Assembly: GCA_026018925.1 (NCBI GenBank)
Contig: JAKSZU010000009.1
Location: 73,318,041 to 73,382,040 of the forward strand
DNA length: 64,000 bases
Source: Tupaia tana
Taxonomy: Eukaryota; Chordata; Mammalia; Scandentia; Tupaiidae
Direction: 5' to 3'
Below the pieces are notes generated by a model that was not told the DNA's origin, made no database searches, and worked only from the letters and a program-made list of their open reading frames with translations. Position 1 is the first letter of the stretch. Every line of letters starts with the position of its first letter. Shown piece by piece: positions 1 through 11,437 of the stretch. The translations under genes were made by a program, and so were the position numbers.

Positions 1-172
1 GGGTTATGGCCATGGTGCAATCCCTTCTCCTCTGTTCACCTCTTGGAGTTTTGGGCATACACACACGTGCACACATGCCAGGCAAGATTTTCAAGTTGCC
101 AGGTCTGGGACTCAGACAGGGTTTGGTCATGTGGTTAAGCCAGTGCCTTAACTACCATGCCACCTGCTGGAT
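1..172 (-). mobile_element. tRNA-derived SINE (family A), old, cut by window edge
   Basis: The minus-strand head reads CCAGCAGGTGGCATGGTAGTTAAG (split: CCAGCAGGTGGC, then ATGGTAGTTAAG), the diverged older form of the family. The CT-rich tail is lost at the window edge. Confidence 0.75.
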
Positions 173-173
173 C

Positions 174-497
174 CAATATAGATATTTTCATATTACTTCT
201 GATCCATGAACATGGGATGTATTTCTCTTTGTGCATGTTCTTCTTAATTTCTTTCATCAGTGTGTGCTTTATAGTCTTCACTGCAAAGATATTTTACCAC
301 TTAGGATAAATTTATTTGTAAAAATTTTTGTAATGGTTGAAATTGGGATGGCTTTCTTGATTTCTTTTTCAACTGTATATAAGACTATTTATGTGCAAGA
401 ATGTTACTGATGCTTATACTTTGATATTGCATCCTGAAACATTACTGAATTCATTTACCAGTTCTAAGAAGTTTTCTGGATAGATTTTTTTAGGTAT

Positions 498-552
<55 letters not shown>

Positions 553-1345
553 AAATCATTTCATGTGCATAGAGGGCCAATTTGACTTTCTCCTTTCCAA
601 TTTAAATGTCTTTACTTTTTTCTCACCTAATCACCTTAATATTTCCAGTACTACATTAAGTAAGAGTGGAGAAAGTAGATATATTTACATTGTTCCAGTT
701 CTTAGAGAAAAACTTTCAACTTTACCCTACTCAGTATGATATTAACTATGGATTTGACCCATATTACTTACTTTATTTGACATATATGCTGAGCTCTGTG
801 CACTTTACACCTAGTTTGTTGAGAGTTTTTATCTTCAAGGGTGTTGTATTTTATCAAATATTTTTTTCTGCATTGAATGAGATTATTATTAGTTTTTATT
901 TTTAATTCAGTTGATGTGATGCATCACATTCATTGTTTTACATATTTCAAATCATTTCTGTATTTCTAGTGTAAATATTTCTTAGTCATGGTACATAATA
1001 TTTTTGATTTTTTAAGACTTTTGCCATAGGGTGTGTACACCTGTTGGAGACACAGAGGGAAAGTGAGAAATCACTCTCCGAGGTGATGGCCATGCTGCAA
1101 TCCCTTCTCTTACATTCTCTATTTGGGATTTTGGGTGTGAACACACTCGTGCCTGGTGTGATTTTTCAAGTTACTGGTTTTGGAACTCAAACTATGGTCA
1201 GCCATGTGGAAATCCAGTGTCTTAACCATCATGTCCCCTGCTGGCCTCAGTGTATAATCCTTTTTAATGTACTGTTGAATTCACTTTGCATGCATTTTGT
1301 TTATTTTTTTAATTTACAAAGTTGTTAAATAAAATTTTTCTCAAA
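174..1345 (-). mobile_element. Old LINE-1 ORF2 fragment, split by a SINE
   Basis: On the minus strand this matches LINE-1 ORF2 reverse-transcriptase sequence in order across 600-1000 and again 1248-1300, either side of the SINE at 1008-1247. Decayed: no long ORF. A (CA)n(TA)n microsatellite lies inside at 496-552. Confidence 0.75.
1008..1247 (-). mobile_element. SINE family A, inserted in LINE-1
   Basis: Runs from the CTATAGGG-like tail (GCCATAGGGTGTG) to the head complement CCTGCTGGCC. Flanked by diverged target-site copies (TGGTACATAATATTTTT before, AGTGTATAATCCTTTTT after) that rejoin the interrupted LINE-1. Confidence 0.75.
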
Positions 1346-1611
1346 TTAGGTACCTGTTGTCCCTCCTATGCTTGTGGAATTGTTTTTTTGTGAACATAAA
1401 ACTGAGAATTAATAGGAAGCCCTGCAAAACTCCATCTTGCTGCATTTGTAGGCTGTGTCATTTTAGTTCCTAGAAATCTTGGCTAATAGCCATGCTTTGA
1501 TTATTCCAACCATTTTTTTTTTTACCTACCAATTCAATAAACATGACTTTATTTGATATTGTGAGGAGAACAGGTACAGATACCTAAGGCATGGTATTAG
1601 AAACATCTTTT

Positions 1612-1830
1612 GAGGCAGATAGTATCACAACAGTAAAACACAAAGTTCTGCAACGCTGATCCACATGGGAGTATTTGGAATTTATGCCTCAAGACCTTCC
1701 TGAGTACATCCATAATTTGGGGCTATCTGAGGCTGGAGGTGGTTCATGGAGTCAGGACCCTGTTTGGGGATGCTTTCTCACTCTTTGACCCATTGAAGAA
1801 ATGATTAAACTTAAAAAGAGAATGTCTTAT
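1612..1830 (+). mobile_element. SINE-like family B, copy 1
   Basis: Shares head motifs ACAGTAAAACAC, GCTGATCCACATGGGAG and the tail GATTAAACTTAAAAA with copies at 37231 and 49804. Not related to family A. Confidence 0.6.
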
Positions 1831-1879
1831 TTCTGAATACCTTTTACTCTAGCATGCCCCACACAATCTATGTTTCCTT

Positions 1880-2273
1880 ATATCCATTCATTCAACAAAG
1901 GTTCATTGGGTGCCTGCCAAATGCCAGATGCAGTTTTGTGTACTAGAGATATAACAGTGAACACAAGAGGCAAGTTCCTGCCTCATTGGACTTTACATTC
2001 TGGTGGGGAAAAGCAAAATAAACAAATAATCAAACAAGTAATGTAGTTTCCCTTAGTTATCTGAGGAAAATAAAGTTCAGCAAGGACATAGAAGTGATAG
2101 TGATTCAATGGTGCTATTTTAAATTTATTGTTTTATAAAAACCCATTTGAGAAGGTAATATTTAGCAGACAGTTTGGTTGATGTAGATAAGTATATTATG
2201 TGAAGATATGGGGATAGAGGTTTCCAGAAAAGCATATCAAGTATAAAATCTCTGAAGAAGGACCAATCTTTCC

Positions 2274-2324
<51 letters not shown>

Positions 2325-2540
2325 AATGTAGCTAGAACTTATTGAACCAGGGCAAGAGCAACTGGTGGGCAAAGAGGCATAGCAAGGACTTGGATCATTA
2401 TTGTTAAAGTAATGGGGACCATTTGAAAGGCTTTAGGGCAGTGAATGATAAGGTCTTATTCAAACTTCATAAAAAATATTTTGACTCTTGTTAAGAGAAT
2501 GAATCAAAAGTGGAAAAGAATGGAAGATTAAAATCCATAT
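1880..2540 (-). mobile_element. L2 LINE remnant
   Basis: CATTCATTCAACAAAGG and the following GTGCCTGCCAAATGCCAGATGCAG-like text are the reversed L2 3' end; weaker matches (GAAGATATGGGGATAGAGG, AAAGGCTTTAGGGCAGTGAATGA) continue the family. A perfect (GA)n lies at 2279-2322. Confidence 0.65.
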
Positions 2541-2734
2541 AAGATGTTTTTTCACTAGTTTAAACTAGGGATGATAGTGACTTTGGTGTAGTAGTGATGT
2601 AGGAGGTAAGGAATACTCAGACTTGGGATACATTTGAAGGTACAACCTCCAGATATCTGATGGCTTAGATATAGAGTGTCATGAGGAAAAAAGAATTAAA
2701 ACTGGATGAATATAATTGCCTCTTCTTATACTCT

Positions 2735-2865
2735 TATTTCATATATATCATCTCTTGTCAATTGGATTATAAATTCCTCAAGGGTAAGGACCTTACTCTT
2801 TTTCTCTCATACAGCTCAGTACCAGGTACTCAGTAGGAACTTAGTAAACATGTTAATCCATCATG
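2735..2865 (+). mobile_element. L2 3'-end remnant
   Basis: CTCAAGGGTAAGGACCTTAC and CTCAGTACCAGGTACTCAGT, then AACTTAGTAAACATG, match the L2 3' end in the forward direction. Confidence 0.6.
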
Positions 2866-3094
2866 AATAGGTCATCTCAGAATATTCCACTTTCACCCTT
2901 ATTATTCTTTCTTTAAATTTCTCATAAACCTTAATTTTTATTAATTCTTGTTCTTAACAACCTGATCTAAGCCCAAGAAATGTAGAAGCTGGATTACAAC
3001 TATAATTATTTAGCTGATCTCTCTCATTACAGGCTATCCTAATCTGATTGAAAATGAAAACTAATGATATGAATATTCTGTTTTTAATCACTCA

Positions 3095-3665
3095 TCCAAG
3101 AAGTATTTATTGATTGGTCTACTTTGTGTCTAAGACTCATATATATCAGGGATAGGTCTACTTTGTGTCTAAGACTCATATATATCAGGGATATAAAAAT
3201 GACTAAAAATAATCCTGCCCTCATAGAACTTACATTAGCAGTAACTAAAAACATAGCATATATTTAGGAAAGATAACAATATGAAGAAAAATAAAATAGG
3301 AAAGGAAGTATAGGGAGTATCACAAAGATCACAATTTTTAAGAAGTAATGCCTCTTTAAGAGGTTACATTTGAATACAGATTGTATTCAAGCAAGAGAGG
3401 AAGTTATACAAAGATCAGATGGCATAACAATAAAAGATTCCTGAAGTGGACATGGCTTGACTTGTTTGAGAAATGGAGATAAGGGCAGTGGGATAGGAAA
3501 GCAAGTTAGTGGCAAGAGAGGTCAGAAAGATGGCAATAGCCTGATCATTAGGGCCTTGGGAATACAATAAGAAATTTGCATTTTATTGTATATACATGAG
3601 GGGAAGCCATTGGACAATCTGTAACTGTATTATCTGATTTTTGTTTTTTAAAATCACCTAAAGCG
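3095..3665 (-). mobile_element. L2 LINE remnant with a 39-bp tandem duplication
   Basis: ATCCAAGAAGTATTTATTGA, CCTGCCCTCATAGAACTTAC, then GGGCCTTGGGAATACAATAA and GGGAAGCCATTGGACAATCT follow the reversed L2 3' region. Inside, 3116-3154 and 3155-3193 are identical 39-bp tandem copies. Confidence 0.65.
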
Positions 3666-3669
3666 CTGT

Positions 3670-4130
3670 ATAGATCATTGACTGTAGATAATTCAGGTCC
3701 TCTACCTTAGAGTTTTTTGTGGATCGACATTCTTCTGTACTGATGTAATGGTGATCATCCAAATAACTTCCGGCAGAACAGGGGTTAGGGTTACATGAAA
3801 GAAAACCATAATTTCTTGTCTCTGACCTGAGTCAACCAACCACATTTTACCTTACATTTGCTCTTACTGAAAAATTCCAATGGCTTGATGGGCACCTTCT
3901 TGAATATTAGGAAAACTGAATGCATACCTGTCAATTGAACTCTGACTACAAAAGACTATTTCTTTATGCTATCACTTGGTTTTGACAGCATGCAACAATT
4001 TTGCTGACAGTGAATCTCAAGTTGGAAGACCACACAGCACCTGTTCAAATGGCTGGCATGTTAACTAATGCAGTCATAGGGATGCTGGATGTTCATAGCT
4101 ATTCAAGGAAGAAGAGGTAGAGAGGACTGG
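3670..4130. other. Unique flank upstream of HDX promoter
   Basis: No repeat, gene or motif recognised. GC content rises towards 4130. Confidence 0.5.
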
Positions 4131-4250
4131 CGGTAGATGCAGCTCATACGTGCGGGAAAGAGGCAGCCCCACTGCAGGCAGCCATCTCTCCTCCCCCCTC
4201 CCTACTCTTGGGTTCTGGGCTGAGGCCAGAGACTGTCCGGAGCTGATCTC

Positions 4251-4320
4251 GGGCTCTCATTGGCCGCTGTCTTTTGTGACGTCACGATCATGATTAGAAT
4301 TGATGATCGGACACGCTGAT
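4251..4320 (+). promoter_or_regulatory. HDX: Proximal promoter: inverted CCAAT box plus palindromic CRE
   Basis: ATTGG (inverted CCAAT, NF-Y type) is at 4259-4263 and a perfect palindromic CRE, TGACGTCA, at 4277-4284. The 13-bp gap is a classical NF-Y/CREB-ATF arrangement. No TATA box is seen. The start of transcription probably falls at about 4300-4335, just before the exon-like segment that ends in a strong donor at 4436. The motifs are read directly; their use as the HDX promoter is inferred from position, orientation and GC content. Confidence 0.65.
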
Positions 4321-4435
4321 TTCATTGTCTGAGGCGGCTGTGGAGACCCAGGAAAAATCTCGCTGAATCCGCCGGCTCCAGCACTGGCCTGATCTGGGGC
4401 ACCCTGATCCCTTCCGTGTCCGCACCACGCCCGAG
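4320..4435 (+). other. HDX: Probable HDX exon 1 (non-coding 5' UTR)
   Basis: A GC-rich segment directly downstream of the CRE ends in CCGAG followed by GTAAGC, a near-consensus splice donor at 4436. It contains no ATG that opens a useful frame, as expected because the HDX start codon is the first codon of exon 2. The 5' boundary is approximate. Minus-strand ORFs of 69-76 codons across it are GC-rich shadows. Confidence 0.55.
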
Positions 4436-4825
4436 GTAAGCACCCAACCTGGGTGGGTGCGAAGGGCAAAGGAGGGAGGCAAGGCACTGGGATAATGCTC
4501 CACCAGTCGGGGACCGGTAGGTTCCGCGGCCTAAAGCAGCAGCAAACAAATTGGTGTGGCTTTTGGCATCAACGGTCTCTACGCTCGGAGCGAAAGGCTG
4601 CCCGCAGCGTTAGGTTAGAAAGGAGCTGAGGAGAAGGATACAGTGTGCTTTGCAAGACAGCAAAGGACCTTGCTCGCAGAAAGGACGACATTTGGGATGG
4701 GCTTCTGGCCTGATAGTAGAAGGAAGTGGCGCCTCTGTCTCTGAAAAAAAAAGAGGGTGTTGAATTCTATCACTTCTGGATTTAACTGGACAGTAGATTG
4801 CTCACATCCCTACTCAAAAGCACTA

Positions 4826-4970
4826 AAGGCGCTGCGCCTGCGCATTCGTACCTTAGTAGGGGGGAAGGGGGAGGGGCGGGAGGCGCGTCATTTCGAAAAG
4901 AATAGGCATGAGTTTGCGCAGGCGCTGTTTTTGTGTCGCTGGAGGGGGTGGGGCTGAGCCCTGTCTGGGT
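4826..4970. promoter_or_regulatory. Second promoter-like cluster: two NRF1 sites and a GC box
   Basis: TGCGCCTGCGCA (4833-4844) and TGCGCAGGCGCT (4915-4926) match the NRF1 palindrome. GGGGCGGGA at 4873-4881 is an Sp1-type GC box, and a CRE half-site-like GCGTCA follows at about 4885. This is the second CpG-rich peak of the region and could drive an alternative HDX first exon or an antisense transcript. No matching exon is certain, although GTAGGG after 4983 could serve as a weak donor. Confidence 0.5.
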
Positions 4971-5640
4971 TGAATACGGGAAAGGTAGGGGAGTTGGCCT
5001 TGTGATGTTTCTAATGCCAGTTTATAAAGCAAGATCTGCCAGTTACTTTGAATCTGGTTTACTGAGTGTATACAAACCCAAGGTGGGCGTGGTAAATTTG
5101 AGAAAGTAAATTCTTGATCTCCAGGTAGTAGATTTGGAATAACAGAACTTGTAGGAAATTTTAAGGAATAGAAATTTCTGAGACGAGAGACTGGAGGAAA
5201 AAAATTCAAATGAATCCAATTATAAACTTCAAGGAGCTCTGATTTGACATGACACTCGGTGATTTTGAAACATTTTTTTTGTAAAGACTCACAGTAAGAA
5301 ATTTTCCTTTCTTGCCTATTTTTCCTTCCTGGAACAATCTCATAAATCTTTACTTCCAGTTTCAGGTTTGGTGCTAACTCCTGTTTTCTTTGTGTCTCTG
5401 TTAGAACACAGAAGTCAAATCCTATTTTGAGAGACATCCTATCATTAGGAGGAGGTTTTTACTCAGAAATCATGAGAAACAACTTGCCTGTCTGCCCTAG
5501 GTGGGGATATTGTACAGGTGTACGATTAATCTCTTCCATGGTTTTATCATGGACTCTTGAGGAAACTGGATTTTTCATTTCTTATAGCTAAGGAATTACT
5601 GAGTCCTTATGACTTTTCCTTTGAAAACCTTCTCACACCA
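4971..5640. other. Unique intron 1 start
   Basis: No repeat recognised. A 194-codon minus-strand ORF (4853-5437) runs from here into the GC-rich region without known domains; probably chance. Confidence 0.5.
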
Positions 5641-6064
5641 TGATCTATGTTTACTTTTCTCTACAATGTAAACTGCCACCAACATTTATACAGTCATTAT
5701 AGGAGCTTCCTAACCAGCGTTCACCTATGCCCCTAGTCTTTAATTTATTCCACCAGAGTAATGATCTGAGAACACTTTTCATCAAGTCATTTCCTTTTAC
5801 CTAAATACTGACTCCCTATTTTCTATTGTTCCCAGCCCAATTCTGCCTAGATTTCAAAAAACTTTGTAATCTGGCCTCATTTTACTGTAGGAACCTTATT
5901 TTGCTTTCTTCCTTAGTGCAATTTTTCTTAATGTTCCCTGAAGAATCTTGGCTCTTCACACCACCATCCCTTTACCTAAATGCCCTCTCATACATAATTT
6001 CAATTGTACCTCCTTTAGAACTCAAATTTCACCTCTTCATAGCATTCCAAATTTAACCTAACCG
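5640..6064 (+). mobile_element. L2 LINE remnant
   Basis: AATCTGGCCTCATTTTACTG, CCTTTACCTAAATGCCCTCT and AACTCAAATTTCACCTCTTC are diverged L2 3' ORF2 text in order. Confidence 0.65.
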
Positions 6065-6090
6065 TAATTGAGCTCACTTTTCCTAGAATT

Positions 6091-6120
6091 CCCACATCAG
6101 TTCTTCCCACATCAGTTCTG
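6091..6120 (+). repeat. 15-bp tandem duplication
   Basis: CCCACATCAGTTCTT is followed at once by CCCACATCAGTTCTG, just before a SINE target site. Confidence 0.85.
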
Positions 6121-6137
6121 GTGTTTGTCACATTTTT

Positions 6138-6400
6138 TTTTTTTTTTGGGGAGAGGCTTTTGCTATAGGGCGTGTGCGCTCGCCAGACAGACAGAGAGAG
6201 ACAGAGAGATAGAAAGCGAGAAATTACCCTCCAGGGGGGATGGCCACGCTGCAATCCCTTTCCCTCCATTCTCCTCTCGGGATCTTGGGCACACACGCAC
6301 ACGCGCCCGGCGTGAGTTTAAGCCGCCGGGTCCGGGACTCGAACCGTGGTCGACTACGTGGGAGTCCAGCGACATAGCCATTATGCTAACTGCCGGTCCC
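6138..6400 (-). mobile_element. SINE family A, young
   Basis: Flanked by the perfect 17-bp target-site duplication GTGTTTGTCACATTTTT (6121-6137 and 6401-6417). CpG-rich, with the GCTCGCCAGACAGACAGAG tail. A (GT)n block lies just outside at 6451-6484. Confidence 0.92.
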
Positions 6401-6446
6401 GTGTTTGTCACATTTTTATAGCCTGCTTTGTATTGTCTTCTTATTT

Positions 6447-6488
<42 letters not shown>

Positions 6489-6862
6489 CTGGACTTCTCA
6501 ACTGTGTATTAGACCACTCCTTAGGTGTTGGGATCATGCCATCTTTTTTTTTTAATCATCTACCCAAAGCACCTGGTTGACTAATCAAAATAGGTTTAAC
6601 TATATGTTTTTTTTTTCCCTAGAAGCAAAGAGTTATTTTCATAGGGAGAACTGAATAATGTGAACATTTATTCATCATTAGTCAGGCAGAACTTTCTAGT
6701 AAAAAAAAGAAAGCTTAAATGTAAGCCATGGTAAATGAATTATGCATATCTTAGTGAGTGACCTCTGGATATTTCATTTATATGTCCTCATAAAGAAAAC
6801 CAAGAGAACATTATCCTGGAAGTGATCCTGAAAGTAATTTTCTGTTTGAAAAATATTGAATG

Positions 6863-7134
6863 GGAACCAGCAGTTAGCGTAATGGCTATGTCGCTGGACT
6901 CCCACGCAGTCGACCACGGTTCGGTCCCGGACCCGGTGGCTTAAAACTCACGCCGGGTGCGTGTGCGTGCGTGCGTGCCTAGGATCCCGAGAGGAGAATG
7001 GAGGAGAAGGGATTGCGGCGTGACCATCCCCCCCTGGGGGTTGATTTCTCGCTTTCTGTCTCTCTGTCTGTCTCTGTCTGTCTGGCGAGCACACGCGCCC
7101 TATAGCGAAAACCTCTCCAAAAAAAAAAGAAAAA
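6863..7134 (+). mobile_element. SINE family A, young
   Basis: Perfect 15-bp duplication GAAAAATATTGAATG at 6848-6862 and 7135-7149. The A box TAGCGTAATGG (6875-6885) is intact; the B box has lost one base (GGTTCGGTCCC). Confidence 0.93.
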
Positions 7135-7149
7135 GAAAAATATTGAATG

Positions 7150-7847
7150 AAAATGTATTCCATTGTTCTATACTTCTCTTTAATGACATTGCATCATGCA
7201 TCATCTATTAAAAATCTAATTACTAACTTTTGTTGTATTATATTTCAGTTACTGTTTTTACATCAACTATCCTGAAAGTTTTCATTTGTATGTTTCTTCC
7301 ATTAGAGCTGATCATTGTGATGGTTGCCATAATTGTTGTTCTCTAAGATATAAATAGTCACTCTCTTACCCTTGGGCTTCAAATTCTATTGTTCTACAGA
7401 GCTTTTACTTGAATGACAGTGTGATTGTGCTTTAATATAGAGGCTTTTTACACATGTCACTTTGCTACTGCTTCACTTTGAGGCACTATCCCAATATCAC
7501 ATAGATGTTTGCAGTTTAGGAACATGGATATAAAGCAGTACATAAGAGTGTTATAATTTGTAAATTTGAAAATCATTATTGTAGATTATAGTAAGTGAAC
7601 AGCAGATGTTATTTATTATAGGGGTTCAGAATACTTTCTTCTTGATCTTTTCTCTTACTACCTACATTATGTGAATCACCTCAAAGCTGTTTTAGTATAG
7701 TCAGCTTGCATAGTAATTAAAAAGACTTCTCTAGGCATAGGCAAAACTGTTAAAAGTTAGGCAACTCTGGGTATAATGTGGTGCTTAGAATTATGGTATT
7801 CCTTTTAAAGAGCTTAAAATAAAAGGTTAAAAATGAGAATGTGGCTT
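7150..7847. other. Intron 1, no feature seen
   Basis: AT-rich sequence with no recognised repeat or gene. Confidence 0.4.
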
Positions 7848-8083
7848 TTTAAATTTTCTATAGGGTGCGTGTGCTAGAGAGAGAGAGAGAGAGAGAGAAA
7901 TCACCCCCCCACCCAAGGGATGGCCATGTCACAATTTCTTCTCCTCCATTCTCCTCTCAGGATTTTGGGCATGCATTCCTGTGCACCCAGCATGGTTTTT
8001 AAGCCACTGGGTCCAAAACTTGACCCATGCAGTAAGCCATGTGGGATCTAGCGGTCTTAACTATTAGGCTACCAGCTGGCCCA
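7848..8083 (-). mobile_element. SINE family A, old
   Basis: TATAGGGTGCGTGTGC tail, expanded GA block (7876-7898), and head complement ACCAGCTGGCCC. CpGs mostly decayed. Confidence 0.8.
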
Positions 8084-8264
8084 GTAATTGTGTTTTTAAG
8101 GTTAATTTTACAATTCCTATCTGAATGAGAGGATGGCATTGGATTTTCTCATTTAAGTTGTAGAATCTGAGCTGGAAGATTTTCTAATTATAAGTCAATT
8201 CCCTCATTTTATACATAAGAAATATGAAGCCCAGAAAAGTGAAAGAGCTTACCAGCATTAATAA

Positions 8265-8505
8265 ATGTTAACATTTTTCAGTCAGTTACTGCCAGGCATA
8301 GCACTGACAACTTTATACATGTTATCATGTTTAAACCATCCCTATGAGATACTTTCTAGTATTAATTACCATTTTACAAATGAGAAAACAGATGCTCAAA
8401 GCAGTTGATTTGCCCAGGACCATATCACCACTAAATGTCACAGTCAGGATGCAAACATAGGTCCGTTTGATATGTAATCACCAAGCTGTGCTTGACCAAG
8501 TCTTG
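8265..8505 (-). mobile_element. MIR SINE remnant
   Basis: ATTTTACAAATGAGAAAACA, TGCCCAGGACCATATCACCA and ATGCAAACATAGGTCCG follow reversed MIR. Confidence 0.7.
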
Positions 8506-8689
8506 TAATGAATTTTTGGCAGAGCTTTACCAAAGATCTAAACTTCTTGTGTGCCAGCCTAGAGTTTGTGTATGTGTGTTTAAACTACAATGTGTTCCAG
8601 GAACCATAATACTTCTACAAATTCAGTGATTTCTAGGCATGACCAAATGGTGTAGGATTACACTTATTTTAGGTATTCTATTAAAACAC

Positions 8690-9045
8690 ACTCTTTTTTA
8701 ATTTCATTTTCTTCTTTTTTTTACATTCAATTACTGTATATCTTTACAACATTAAAAATGAATTTTCCTGTCATAAATGCCCTGTGTATTAGTTCAGTAA
8801 AATAAATTGCTGTACACATTGTCATCAACAGATAATTTTGCATTTGTTTTTGTTTGTTGAATTACTTTTTTCCCCCCTTAATTCTCTCCCTCCACACCTT
8901 CCATTTCCAGCCCTCCTCCCATACTGTCTCTGGTATCCATAGTTGCTTTCCATGCTTTTTTGTCTTCCAGCCTTTCCATTTCTGCCATAGAGTATAGACA
9001 TTTGGTATATATTAAGTAGGGACATACTTGATTGAAAAAGATAGC
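8690..9045 (-). mobile_element. LINE-1 3'-end fragment
   Basis: Colinear with the 3' UTRs at 11680 and 16620, including CCATAGAGTATAGACATTTG and GGTATATATTAAGTA near its 5' side. Truncated before ORF2. Confidence 0.75.
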
Positions 9046-9227
9046 ATGAAATTTTGTATGAAATATATTTTAAAAAATTTAATTCTTTCTGTTTTTAAAA
9101 TTGCATTGTACTTCCAGAGGAAATTTTATTTTCTGTAATCTCAAATAGGATAAAAATAAAAACATTTGAATTATTGATTTTGATTTTATAATAGTCAGTT
9201 AGCTAAAATGATAATTGGTTCTGTACT

Positions 9228-9455
9228 GGGACCAGAATTTGGCATGGTGGATAAGGTGCTGGGCTACCCTATGGCTTACTGTGGTTCAAGTCCTAGACCT
9301 GGTAGCTTGAAAAACACACTGGGTGTGTGCCCAAAATCCCAATGGGAGAGGGATTGTGGCTTGGCCATCCCCCCAGGGGTATGATTTCTCACTTTCCCTT
9401 TCTCTCTTTCTCTGGGAAGCGCACAACCCTATGGCAAGAAAAATCTCAAAACAGA
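9228..9455 (+). mobile_element. SINE family A, intermediate age
   Basis: Head GGGACCAGAATTTGGCATGG, then GGTTCAAGTCC and AAAATCCC. Near-identical flanks ATTGGTTCTGT and ATTGGTTATGT are the probable target-site duplication. Confidence 0.8.
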
Positions 9456-10180
9456 TTGGTTATGTCCTCACATACTTGCATCAAGTATGCTATATCTAGG
9501 TATATTTAAACTGTGATAATTCTAGAGAGATACAATTTGCACAAGAAAGGAGACAGAGAGTTTATAGCATATTCAGAAGCTCTAATTGATATACTGAGAC
9601 ATTTTTTGTCTGCATAATATTTCAAGGCAATAGGTTGAAACCAGCCCATGCAAATGGAGTCATTCTTGGGTTAGCAAGTAGCAAAACTGTCTGACTTGAA
9701 CCAGAGATCTAGGTACACAACAAGTGAAAAGATGAGTTATACTATACCAGTCAATTAAATGGTGTACTTTTCATTAATCATCTGTGAAAAAATCTGCAAC
9801 AGCTTTCCTACCTTCTTTGTCTTCCATTTTTTAACTTGACTTTTGTCTAATGAAGTTGGTTCTTAGATTCTTTAAGCTCGTTACTTGTTACTTGTTAAAG
9901 TGGCAAACGTTTAGAAAAAAAATCTCTAACCTTTTTTCCCTCGGAGTTGTGGACATTTATTTTAAGGATCTTAAAACAGCCATGCAAACGTGTGACATAT
10001 ATGCCCCTGGTAGGCACTTTTCTCAGGTAAATAAGGATTTGTGCATGGTGTCTATGCAAAGTCACAAAATTAGAACTTGAAGGCAGAGTCAGAATTTGAA
10101 GACAGATATCACTCTAGAGTTTGCATATTTAATTACTAGGCTGCTAGGTGATAGTTTAGGGAGCTAGAACAAGGCCTATC
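9456..10180. other. Intron 1, no feature seen
   Basis: No repeat or gene recognised. Confidence 0.4.
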
Positions 10181-10184
10181 TTTC

Positions 10185-10335
10185 ATGGTTTTTTTTTTTT
10201 TAGAAGTGTTTGTGTGTGTGTGTGTGTGTGAGACCTCTAACTCTTCTTTCTCTTCTGAGTCTCTAATAGCTGTGGCATTTTCTCTCAGTGGAGATGAAGT
10301 GCGTGTGTGCGCACACGTGCGCGTGTGCACGTGTA
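10185..10335. repeat. Simple repeats: (GT)n and a Z-DNA-prone tract
   Basis: A T-run and (GT)n occupy 10187-10231. At 10299-10335 an alternating purine-pyrimidine run contains the palindrome GTGTGCGCACAC. Confidence 0.8.
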
Positions 10336-10990
10336 TTTAGGTTTAGAGGAAAAACATCATTGTATTGACTTCCAGTAACTTCAATTGCAGATGGCACATA
10401 ACCCATATTCTTTCTACTGTCAAACTAACAAATGGTGAAATAACTTCTTCATTGGATTTTATGAAAGAGTAGATTATAAGATGAAATAAGTTTTCTACTA
10501 TACTAATTTATTGCTTTAATATATTTATTTGGTTAGCTTGATCTACCCATTCTGTGTTTTATAAATTGAATAGCTCTGCCATTTCAGAAAGTAGTTATCT
10601 GAGACTGATTTTCCAAATAGCTTTGCCCTTTCATAGACCAATCATTTGTTGGTTCAAATCTCAGCAGAGGAACAACTGGAAGAGACCTGGGGCATTATAA
10701 AATGTGGAAGAACAAATATATTGTGTATTAGTGGGAAGTATTACATTATGTACTAGATGTTCGGCCTTGACTCATCCGTATTATTCTAAGACAACAGTAT
10801 TACTACATGAAGTTATTTCTGAATATGTGTGTTAGTTATTAAAGTAACCAACCAGTCAGGCATTATTTAGAACCAATAGGCTCAATTTTATTACAGATAA
10901 ATGGTTAAAAGATGAGGACGGTTAGTTTCAGGTTTGTTTGTTTTTCCCCATGTAAAGAGAGGCTTTTATGGATTCAGTATTAATTGTAAT
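10336..10990. other. Intron 1, no feature seen
   Basis: AT-rich sequence without recognised features. Confidence 0.4.
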
Positions 10991-10991
10991 A

Positions 10992-11111
10992 TGCGAGCCA
11001 ACAGGTGGCATGGTGGTTAAGGTGTTGGACTCCTACATGGTCGACCACAGTTCAAATCCTGGACCTGGATGCTTCCTTTTTCACTTTCTCTCTCTCTCAC
11101 ACACACACACA

Positions 11112-11151
<40 letters not shown>

Positions 11152-11168
11152 CCCTATAGCAAATTAAA
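10992..11168 (+). mobile_element. SINE family A, internally deleted
   Basis: Head GAGCCAACAGGTGGCATGG to GACCTGG joins directly to the CT-rich tail, so about 80 bp of body is missing. A (CA)n microsatellite (11098-11149) grew in the tail. Confidence 0.8.
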
Positions 11169-11270
11169 GAAATAATAATACAAAAATTTAATAGTTGTTT
11201 ATAAAAATTTTAATAGGAAGCCAATTTACTCTTCTAGTAAGGTTTTAGTGCATCTATAACTATTCAATCG

Positions 11271-11437
11271 TTGCTATTCAAACTGTGTTCCATGAAGTGC
11301 CGTCATGGACGTCACCTGAGAACTGCTTAGAAACTGCAAAATCTCTGGCCCTTCCCAAGACATACTGAATCAGAATCTGAATTTTAGTAAGATTCTGAGT
11401 CATTCATATGGACATTAAAGGTTGTGAAGCATTGGTA
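11271..11437. mobile_element. Non-autonomous hAT-Charlie element (MER5/MER58-like)
   Basis: CACCTGAGAACTGCTTAGAA, ACTGAATCAGAATCTGAATT and GAAGCATTGG near the end fit this old DNA transposon group. Inverted ends (GCTATTCAAACTGTG / AAGGTTGTGAAGCA) are weak. Confidence 0.6.

Noticed and set aside
4853-5437. 194-codon minus-strand ORF as a gene
   Set aside because: No known domain, and it overlaps promoter-type sequence; mentioned only as part of the promoter finding.
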